DNA from: Spirochaetaceae bacterium
Lineage (GTDB): Bacteria; Spirochaetota; Spirochaetia; Spirochaetales_E; Spirochaetaceae_B
Assembly: GCA_003249275.1 (NCBI GenBank)
Contig: QKJO01000020.1
Location: 1-6,531, forward strand
Direction of reading: 5' to 3'
Length of the DNA stretch: 6,531 nt
A model generated the notes under the pieces. That model was not told where the DNA came from and did not search any database. It worked only from the letters and a program-made list of their open reading frames with translations. Shown in pieces: positions 1 to 5,262 of the stretch. The translations under genes were made by a program, and so were the position numbers. The number at the start of each line of letters is the position of its first letter. Positions within the stretch are counted from its first letter, which is position 1.

Positions 1-225
1 GGCAGCCGGGGGGATCAGATCAGAAACGCCGGAATCATGAAGAAAAACCAGATGGCCCTGGTTCTGGAGAGTGAAACTCCCGACAGCGTCGAACTGCTCA
101 ATGCAGTTCTTCAACTCACTGAAGATAAGGATCTACTTGAGCGGATGTCGGCGAATTGCCGGAATTTTGTGATAAACAGAGCCGAAGATGTTATAGTTAA
201 GTATCTTCTGGAAGAGGAGTTCTGA
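1..225 (+). CDS. murG: MurG C-terminal fragment (UDP-GlcNAc:lipid I GlcNAc transferase), 5' end outside window
   Basis: Frame 1 is open from the first base and ends at TGA 223-225, giving 74 residues. It begins GSRGDQIRNA, which matches the MurG region in the C-terminal Rossmann domain where a D-Q-x-x-N-A stretch contacts the UDP-GlcNAc donor (Gln6 and Asn9 here). A helical tail follows with the usual 'L...LL.D..LLERMSANCR' pattern of the MurG end. MurG is a GT-B glycosyltransferase on the inner face of the membrane that adds GlcNAc to lipid I to make lipid II for peptidoglycan. The ATG at 37 is internal and is not a real start, because the conserved motif lies upstream of it. The stop abuts the next gene (cvpA). 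Family assignment rests on a short C-terminal piece, but the motif and the tail agree. Confidence 0.83.
   Translation, partial: GSRGDQIRNAGIMKKNQMALVLESETPDSVELLNAVLQLTEDKDLLERMSANCRNFVINRAEDVIVKYLLEEEF
214..219 (+). promoter_or_regulatory. Ribosome binding site of cvpA
   Basis: GAGGAG sits inside the last codons of murG, 6 bases before the ATG at 226. It supports that start and coupling of cvpA translation to the end of murG. Confidence 0.6.
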
Positions 226-729
226 ATGCAGATTGGAATTCTGGATTATATATTTCTTGCTCTCATCGTCATCAGTGCCCTGAGGGGTGCGTTCAGAGGA
301 ATGGTTCAGGAGATTATTTCTCTGGCGGCACTCTTCATCAGTCTGCTTCTTGCCGCCGTGTTCTATCCCGACGGAGCTCAGTGGCTGCAGGGGAAATCCT
401 CTCTGAAAGACGGCGCGGATTTCATCGCCTTTGCAGCCATTTTCCTGGCCTCCTTCATCCTGTTTAAACTGATTCAGAAGGGCATCGTCTACCTGATCAA
501 TGAAACGCCCTTTGAGAGCGTCGACAGGCTTGCCGGTTTTTTCTTCGGCCTTCTCGAGGGAATTCTCATCTGTTTTCTCCTTGTCTATTTCATTGATTTC
601 CAGAACTTCATCGATCTGGGCAAGCTGACGGAAAAGTCGGCTATCATGCCCTACCTGGAAAGATTTCTGCCCGCCCTGGACAAACCGGCAGGGGCGATCA
701 TGAAAAAAATATCATCGGGGAGAGTCTGA
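226..729 (+). CDS. cvpA: CvpA family inner-membrane protein
   Basis: This 167-residue protein has four hydrophobic segments at about residues 6-20, 28-47, 64-84 and 104-124. The family signature is visible: an Asp before helix 1 (D7), the G-x-x-R-G motif after helix 1 (GAFRG, 21-25), and the 'VDRLAGFFFGLLEG' stretch that opens the last helix (99-112). Length is typical for CvpA. E. coli CvpA is an inner-membrane protein first linked to colicin V production and later to envelope stress tolerance; its molecular activity is not settled. The ATG follows the murG stop with no gap and has a good ribosome binding site. The end is 1 base before the next start. The polar tail after residue 125 is amphipathic and probably cytoplasmic. 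The family call is firm; the role beyond envelope function is unknown. Confidence 0.87.
   Translation: MQIGILDYIFLALIVISALRGAFRGMVQEIISLAALFISLLLAAVFYPDGAQWLQGKSSLKDGADFIAFAAIFLASFILFKLIQKGIVYLINETPFESVDRLAGFFFGLLEGILICFLLVYFIDFQNFIDLGKLTEKSAIMPYLERFLPALDKPAGAIMKKISSGRV
717..722 (+). promoter_or_regulatory. Ribosome binding site deciding the TTG start at 731
   Basis: GGGGAG lies 8 bases before TTG 731, within the last codons of cvpA. The protein from that TTG begins FENLIGQD, the conserved clamp-loader N-terminus, so the rare TTG is taken as the true start. Confidence 0.6.
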
Positions 730-730
730 A

Positions 731-1945
731 TTGTTTGAGAATCTGATAGGACAGGATGTCATTAAAAAACAGCTCACTCTCGGCATACTGCACAACTCGC
801 TGCCTCACTCCCTGCTGTTCAGCGGTGAGGATTACAGCGGAAAGATGACGGCGGCTCTGGAGCTTGCCAGGGGCATCTCCTGTTCCAGGGACAAGGCTCC
901 CTGGGACTGTGACTGCCGTTCCTGCCGGGACCACAGGGTCATGATCAATCCCGATCTTCTTCTCCTCGGCCGCCGCTATTTTCTGGAAGAAATCAAGGCT
1001 TCGGCCGAACTGCTGAACAGAACAAGAGCCGTTTTTGCCTCTTTTATGTTCATACGGAACATCCGGAAGCTCCTTAAACGATTTGAGCCGGTTCTCTGGG
1101 AGGGTCAGGAGAAAAAACTTACAAAGTTCAACGGAAGCCTCTCCTCACTTACGGAAGCTCTTGAGCTTCTGGACCCGGAAAAGCCCCTTATGGAAGAGGA
1201 AGAGCTGAAATCCTGCCTGGATGATATGATCAACCACGTTCGGAATCTTCTGCCGGCCATTCCGGCAACCATCCCCATTGATCAGATCAGAAATATCAGC
1301 AAATGGGCCCACAGAACCAGTACAGGAAAGGCAAAGATCGTCATCATCGAGAAGGCTGACACCCTGCTGGATTCGGCGGCAAACTCACTTCTGAAGATAC
1401 TGGAAGAACCGCCGCCCCATGTCACCTTCATCCTGACCACTGACAGAAAAGGGAGTCTGATCCAGACCATCAGGTCCCGGGTCAGGCATTATGAGTTCAC
1501 ACCCCGGTCCATGGAATCATCAGCCCTGGTGCTCGAAAAGCTGTTCCGTTTTGAATCTTCCGACACCAGCCTCTTTCAGTTTTTCCAGAGATGGTCGGAT
1601 ACGGATTATAATTTTATAAACAATCACATAAGGCTTTTCACCGATATAACCATCAACGGCGGCTCCATCAGAGAACTGGAAGATCTCTTTCTCTACTTTG
1701 ACAAGGCAAAGGGCAAGGAGGATCTTAAAAGTTTTCTGCGGCTGCTGAGCGATGAACTAAGACTGAGATTCAGGGAAGATCCTGAGTTCTATTCCACTGT
1801 CAGGGGGCAGATTCTGGTTACGGAGATTCTGCAGGAGATCAACAAGTGTGCATCCAACTCCCAAAGGTACAACCAGAGCTCCCTGTTCCTTCTTGAGAGT
1901 CTGTTTTATAGTATGAGAGATAGATATGAGGCATTTTGTAGCTAA
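731..1945 (+). CDS. holB: DNA polymerase III delta-prime-like clamp-loader subunit with internal insertion
   Basis: 404 residues from a TTG start. Order: N-terminus FENLIGQD (2-9), degenerate Walker A GEDYSGKM (32-39, Met where Ser/Thr is usual), a zinc-module Cys set C51/C60/C62/C65, a charged helical stretch of about 100 residues (81-180) not present in the E. coli protein, then IPIDQIRNI (181-189). Next come a Walker-B-like IVIIEKAD (203-210), NSLLKILEEPP (218-228) and SRV (249-251) in place of the SRC arginine-finger motif. These are hallmarks of the gamma/tau/delta-prime AAA+ family. The altered Walker A and the divergent Walker B favour delta-prime (HolB), a structural, non-hydrolysing clamp-loader subunit, over DnaX. 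It lies 1 base after cvpA and overlaps the kinase gene by 20 bases. The gene could also be annotated as a DnaX-like paralogue; AAA+ clamp-loader membership is secure, the subunit name less so. Confidence 0.8.
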   Translation: MFENLIGQDVIKKQLTLGILHNSLPHSLLFSGEDYSGKMTAALELARGISCSRDKAPWDCDCRSCRDHRVMINPDLLLLGRRYFLEEIKASAELLNRTRAVFASFMFIRNIRKLLKRFEPVLWEGQEKKLTKFNGSLSSLTEALELLDPEKPLMEEEELKSCLDDMINHVRNLLPAIPATIPIDQIRNISKWAHRTSTGKAKIVIIEKADTLLDSAANSLLKILEEPPPHVTFILTTDRKGSLIQTIRSRVRHYEFTPRSMESSALVLEKLFRFESSDTSLFQFFQRWSDTDYNFINNHIRLFTDITINGGSIRELEDLFLYFDKAKGKEDLKSFLRLLSDELRLRFREDPEFYSTVRGQILVTEILQEINKCASNSQRYNQSSLFLLESLFYSMRDRYEAFCS

Positions 1946-3104
1946 GGCTCTGGAAGCCTTACCGAAACTGGATACGGGACAGATCAACAATCTCATCGCC
2001 ATCCTCGCCGAGGAGGTAAAGGATATAGAACTTCTGGAGATGGTTCTGTCCTCCCTTCCCATCGGTGTGATCGTCGCCAGATCAGACCACTATATCCAGT
2101 TTATGAATATTCCCGTCAAAAGAATGGTGCCCCTCCAGCAGCAGGGATTTGATAAACTGAAGGCCTGGGAAGTCATTCTGGACAGGGATATATCCGATTT
2201 TGTAAAAGAATCTCTGCTGGATGCGGACACGGTGAAACCCCGGGATTTTACCCTCGAAACCCTGAACAGGGATGTCACTCTGGCCGTAGGCGTCATGCCT
2301 GTGGTCAAGGAGGGGAGGATACAGGGGGATTTCATCTATTTTGAAGATGTCACCGACAAAAGGCTGGAAGAAGCCAGACTGCGCCGGGCCGAGAGTCTCG
2401 CCTCCATGACGACCATGGCCGCCAGCGTGGCTCATGAGATCAAAAATCCGCTGGGAAGTATAAGCATCTATCTGCAGCTGATGCAAAAGTCACTCAACGC
2501 AGACAGTGAAACCTGCAGAAGCGATCTTGAAGAGTACCTCTCCGTCATCAGTGAAGAGGTGGACAGACTCAACTCCATTGTCGTGGATTATCTGTTTGCG
2601 GTCAGACCGATGGATACCCATCCGGCTCTCATGGATATCAATACGATCATTCAGGATTTGATCACCTTCGTCCAGTACGAACTCCAGGAAGCAGGGATTA
2701 CGGTGGAGGAATTTCCACAGAAAGATCTGCCTCTGTTGAATCTGGATGAAAAACTTATAAAACAGGCTCTGCTCAATATTATCAAAAATGCTCTGGCAGC
2801 CATGGAATTCGGCGGTACTCTGACACTCAGCACCTATTCGAAAGACAATATGGTCTATATAAGGATCAAAGATACGGGTACGGGGATTCCATCGGACGTG
2901 GTTTCAAAGATTTTCGAACCCTATTTCACGACCAAGGAAAACGGTTCAGGCCTCGGTCTGACTGTTGTATATAAAGTGATCAAGGAACATGGAGGTGAAC
3001 TCCGTGTGTTTTCCAAAGAGGGGGAGGGTACGACATTTACAATCCTCCTACCCATACCTCAAAGGGATAAAAAGCTGCTGGTCTGGGACGGTGAAGAGAC
3101 GTGA
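1926..3104 (+). CDS. atoS: Soluble PAS-domain sensor histidine kinase (AtoS/NtrB type)
   Basis: 392 residues with no transmembrane segment or signal peptide. A short helical N-terminus leads to one PAS domain (about 38-145; 'LSSLPIGVIVAR' opens it and 'YFEDVTDKR' closes it). The dimerisation domain follows with H-box AHEIKNPL (169-176; phospho-acceptor His170). The ATPase domain has an N-box (N284/N288), G1 DTGTGI (316-321), F-box FEPYFTTK (330-337) and G2 GSGLGL (340-345). All catalytic motifs are intact. It should autophosphorylate and pass phosphate to the regulator encoded next, whose GTG start overlaps this stop by 4 bases. The signal is unknown but, lacking membrane segments, is likely intracellular or delivered by a partner protein, as with NtrB. 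The ATG at 1926 lies inside the preceding gene with only a weak GAGAG before it, so coupling is likely. The symbol follows common annotation and does not imply acetoacetate sensing. Confidence 0.88.
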   Translation: MRHFVAKALEALPKLDTGQINNLIAILAEEVKDIELLEMVLSSLPIGVIVARSDHYIQFMNIPVKRMVPLQQQGFDKLKAWEVILDRDISDFVKESLLDADTVKPRDFTLETLNRDVTLAVGVMPVVKEGRIQGDFIYFEDVTDKRLEEARLRRAESLASMTTMAASVAHEIKNPLGSISIYLQLMQKSLNADSETCRSDLEEYLSVISEEVDRLNSIVVDYLFAVRPMDTHPALMDINTIIQDLITFVQYELQEAGITVEEFPQKDLPLLNLDEKLIKQALLNIIKNALAAMEFGGTLTLSTYSKDNMVYIRIKDTGTGIPSDVVSKIFEPYFTTKENGSGLGLTVVYKVIKEHGGELRVFSKEGEGTTFTILLPIPQRDKKLLVWDGEET

Positions 3105-4501
3105 AATTCAAGATTCTTGTAGTTGATGATGAAAAAAACATAAGACTGGGACTGGCAAAGGCTCTGGAGCTGGAAGGTTATGAAGTTTTCATGGCGGAAG
3201 ACGGAAGCGATGCCATGAAGATCATGGTCAAAACGGAAATCGATCTTGTCCTGACGGATTTGAGGATGCCCAAGGTATCGGGAGAAGAACTGCTCAAAAA
3301 GATATCATCGGCCTATCCTACCGTACCCGTCATCATCCTGACCGGCCACGGAACAGTTGAAAATGCCGTCAATGCCATGAGAGACGGAGCCTATGATTTT
3401 CTCACAAAGCCCCTGAACCTGGATCGCCTGTCTCTGCTCGTCAAGAGAGCTCTTTCTTCGAGGGAGATGGTTCTCAAACACCGGGAGCTGCAGGAAGAGA
3501 TAAGAAAGCTGGAGAGCCGGAAAAGCAAGGCCAGCTTCATCGGAAAAAGCAGCCAGATGCAGCGAGTTTTTGAGCTCATTCAACAGGTTGCCGGAACAAA
3601 GGCTTCGGTCCTGATCACAGGTGAAAGCGGAGTGGGGAAGGAACTGGTCGCCGACGCCATTCACGAAACCTCCCAGCGTGTGGAAAAGCCGTTTATCAAA
3701 GTCCACTGCGCCGCCCTTTCCGAGTCACTGCTGGAGAGTGAACTCTTCGGTCATGAGAAGGGCTCGTTTACCGGTGCGGCCGCCCAGAGGAAAGGACGTT
3801 TCGAAATGTCCGACGGAGGCACAATATTTCTGGATGAAATCGGAGAGATCAACCCTTCGGTTCAGATCAAGATTCTCAGAGTTCTCCAGGAGCGGGAGTT
3901 TGAACGTGTGGGCGGAAGTCAGCCCATCTCTATCGATACGAGGATTATAGCGGCCACGAACAGAGACCTGAAAAGCGAAATCGCTAAAGGCAATTTCAGG
4001 GAGGATCTCTACTACCGTCTGAATGTTGTGAATATACACATTCCCCCTCTCAGAGAAAGAAAGGAGGATATTCCTCTCCTGGCCAGTGCCTTTCTCAAGG
4101 AGTTTTCAGAGGAAAACGGAAAATCCATTGAAGGTATTGATAACAAGGCCGCCATGGCCTTATATAATTATTCCTGGCCTGGTAATATAAGAGAGCTCAG
4201 AAACTGTATAGAAAGTGCGGTGGTCCTGTCGAAAGGCCATTTTATAATGCCTCAGGATCTGCCTCCTGATATATCCGCATCTGCGGATGACCAGAGTTCC
4301 ATAAGGATTCCCATGGGTACCACCATGGCCGAATCGGAAAAGATCATCATCAGATCCACTCTGAATTTCACCGGGGGCAACAAGAGCAGGACGGCAGAAG
4401 TTCTGGGTATTGGCAGAAAGACACTGCACAGGAAAATCCATGATTTCGGTCTGGAAGAGGAATTTCTGAAATCTGCAAAACAGGAGGATTCGGATGGATG
4501 A
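3101..4501 (+). CDS. atoC: Sigma-54-dependent response regulator (NtrC/AtoC type)
   Basis: 466 residues in the classic three-domain layout. Receiver domain 1-120: acidic pair D9/D10, phospho-acceptor D53, T81 and K103. A charged helical linker spans about 118-141. AAA+ domain about 145-385: Walker A GESGVGKE (174-181), sigma-54 contact loop GSFTGA (221-226, variant of GAFTGA), Walker B GTIFLDEIGE (240-249), sensor I AATNRD (284-289), FREDLYYRL (299-307) and sensor II WPGNIREL (359-366). A Fis-type helix-turn-helix covers about 410-450. Phosphorylation should drive oligomerisation and ATP-dependent opening of RNA polymerase-sigma-54 promoters. It starts at GTG, overlapping the kinase stop as GTGA, so the pair is cognate and translationally coupled. 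No sigma-54 (-24/-12) promoter was noticed by eye here, so its targets are elsewhere. AtoC is a family label; the real regulon is unknown. Confidence 0.92.
   Translation: MKFKILVVDDEKNIRLGLAKALELEGYEVFMAEDGSDAMKIMVKTEIDLVLTDLRMPKVSGEELLKKISSAYPTVPVIILTGHGTVENAVNAMRDGAYDFLTKPLNLDRLSLLVKRALSSREMVLKHRELQEEIRKLESRKSKASFIGKSSQMQRVFELIQQVAGTKASVLITGESGVGKELVADAIHETSQRVEKPFIKVHCAALSESLLESELFGHEKGSFTGAAAQRKGRFEMSDGGTIFLDEIGEINPSVQIKILRVLQEREFERVGGSQPISIDTRIIAATNRDLKSEIAKGNFREDLYYRLNVVNIHIPPLRERKEDIPLLASAFLKEFSEENGKSIEGIDNKAAMALYNYSWPGNIRELRNCIESAVVLSKGHFIMPQDLPPDISASADDQSSIRIPMGTTMAESEKIIIRSTLNFTGGNKSRTAEVLGIGRKTLHRKIHDFGLEEEFLKSAKQEDSDG
4482..4487 (+). promoter_or_regulatory. Strong ribosome binding site of the trpR-like gene
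   Basis: AGGAGG, an ideal Shine-Dalgarno core, lies 6 bases before ATG 4494 inside the end of the response regulator gene. It fixes the start and suggests the small regulator is translated well from the shared transcript. Confidence 0.75.
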
Positions 4502-4778
4502 CCAGCAGGCGATCAGTGAACTTTCCGCCGCTCTGGCAGCGACTGATGATAAAAAACTGATAGAAGATTTTCTATTCAGTCTTCTCACAAAAAATGAAAT
4601 TCATGAGGTAGCCACCCGATGGGCTCTGGTAAAACTGATCGAAGATGGACTGCCTCAGCGGAAAATTGCCGAGACTCTGGGACTGAGCCTCTGTAAAATC
4701 ACCAGAGGATCCAAAGAGCTTAAAAAGGAAAACTCCTCCTTCAAGGCTATGATCGACCTTGAAGCGCAGCTGAATTAA
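4494..4778 (+). CDS. TrpR-family transcriptional regulator
   Basis: A 94-residue all-helical protein that aligns with the E. coli Trp repressor over its core. LLTKNEIHEVATRW (30-43) matches the repressor's LTPDEREALGTRV stretch, and QRKIAETLG...ITRGSKELK (55-77) matches the helix-turn-helix QRELKNELG...ITRGSNSLK. Residues equivalent to the Trp-contacting T44, R54, R84 and G85 of E. coli TrpR are kept (T32, R42, R71, G72), while S88 is Glu (E75). There is a one-residue deletion before the helix-turn-helix, and the long N-terminal arm is shorter. YerC-type relatives normally lack the ITRGS signature, so this is nearer TrpR proper. It overlaps the response regulator by 8 bases and so belongs to that operon. 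No tryptophan genes are in view, so the ligand and targets are unproven. The last 32 bases overlap the opposing Nudix gene. Confidence 0.82.
   Translation: MDDQQAISELSAALAATDDKKLIEDFLFSLLTKNEIHEVATRWALVKLIEDGLPQRKIAETLGLSLCKITRGSKELKKENSSFKAMIDLEAQLN
4722..4764 (-). terminator. Candidate terminator of the leftward Nudix operon, at the convergent junction
   Basis: On the minus strand a perfect 8-bp inverted repeat, CTTCAAGG/CCTTGAAG (plus coordinates 4739-4746 and 4757-4764, 10-base loop), spans the Nudix stop codon. Six bases after it comes a T-rich tract TTTTCCTTTTT (minus strand, 4732 to 4722). The placement right after a stop codon fits intrinsic termination, but the stem is short, half AT, and separated from the T tract. 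A second 5-bp stem (4725-4729 with 4737-4741) leads straight into the T run and would compete with it. There is no comparable T tract for rightward transcripts. Confidence 0.35.
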
Positions 4779-5259
4779 AGAACTCAATCTCCTTATCCAC
4801 CATTTTTTCTCCGTCAAAGATGAATCTGGCGCTGAAAATGGCCCCTCTTATGGCCTGAGGAAGCCAGTGGATATCATCCTCCCACATTCTGTCCCAGGGA
4901 ATTTCATCCATGGGACACCAGAACGGGAGCGCTTCGTCGGTCTCGATAAGCTCGCCTGAAAAATCACGGCAGAGGAATACCGTCCCCCTCAGCTTCAGAC
5001 CGTCGGTGAAATGAAAATACAGGTCACCCGAAAATTCAAGATCCCTGGTGATCAGTCCGACTTCCTCTTCCGTCTCCCTGACGGCGGCTTCCATCGGACT
5101 CTCTCCTTCCTCGATATGTCCGCCGGGAGCATTGATCTTTCCGGCTCCCAGACCGGTCTTTTTATGGATAAGAAGAACCGAATTGCCCTTGATTATATAA
5201 CTGATGACTGCATTCTCAGTGGGAGTCCATGACTCCCAGTCGATCTCTGTGACTTTCAA
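4747..5259 (-). CDS. Nudix hydrolase, MTH1-like (oxidised purine nucleoside triphosphatase)
   Basis: 170 residues from a TTG start. The Nudix box is complete: G47-x5-E53-x7-R61-E62-T63-x-E65-E66-x-G68-L69, which binds the metal and carries out diphosphate hydrolysis. Beyond the box, the protein resembles human MTH1. GLGAGKINAPGGHI (36-49) aligns with GFGAGRWNGFGGKV, keeping Asn43 at the MTH1 Asn33 position. The stretch PWDRMWEDDIHWLP (121-134) aligns with PFKDMWPDDSYWFP, keeping Trp126 and Asp128/Asp129 at the positions that read the purine base (W117, D119, D120 in MTH1). The tail FDGEKMVDKEIEF also matches. The likely job is to hydrolyse 8-oxo-dGTP or related damaged purine nucleotides in the cytoplasm. 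It sits 3 bases after the TPR gene. Its C-terminus runs about 10 residues past the MTH1 end, into the opposing trpR-like gene. The exact substrate is inferred. Confidence 0.85.
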   Translation of the reverse strand: MKVTEIDWESWTPTENAVISYIIKGNSVLLIHKKTGLGAGKINAPGGHIEEGESPMEAAVRETEEEVGLITRDLEFSGDLYFHFTDGLKLRGTVFLCRDFSGELIETDEALPFWCPMDEIPWDRMWEDDIHWLPQAIRGAIFSARFIFDGEKMVDKEIEFFNSAALQGRS

Positions 5260-5262
5260 AAT

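Noticed and set aside
37..225. Separate small 62-residue gene starting at ATG 37
   Set aside because: The same frame is open to base 1 and carries the MurG GSRGDQIRNA motif upstream of that ATG, so it is the tail of murG.
1251..1267. Perfect 6-bp inverted repeat TGCCGG/CCGGCA with a 5-base loop
   Set aside because: It falls in the repeated Pro-Ala-Ile-Pro-Ala codons in the middle of the clamp-loader gene and has no T tract, so it is most likely a by-product of the coding sequence.
13..1293. Direct repeat GATCAGATCAGAAA at 13-26 and 1280-1293
   Set aside because: Both copies encode DQIRN, a conserved motif in MurG and in the clamp-loader subunit respectively, so the match is coincidental codon choice.
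1893..1914. Possible promoter TTGAGA ... TATAGT before the kinase gene
   Set aside because: The two boxes are only 8 bases apart, far from the usual 17, and they lie in coding sequence.
2082..2486. 134-codon open frame on the minus strand
   Set aside because: It mirrors the kinase PAS and H-box region; the product has no coherent domain and no supporting ribosome binding site was seen.
3305..3706. 133-codon open frame on the minus strand
   Set aside because: Antisense to the receiver and Walker A region of the response regulator; a frame shadow.
4160..4588. 142-codon open frame on the minus strand
   Set aside because: It lies opposite the helix-turn-helix end of the response regulator and the start of the trpR-like gene, both clearly coding. 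Its translation shows no recognisable domain.
4890..4917. 7-bp inverted repeat TGTCCCA/TGGGACA inside the Nudix gene
   Set aside because: No T tract follows on either strand and it sits in the coding sequence near the conserved MWEDD region; chance is the simplest explanation.
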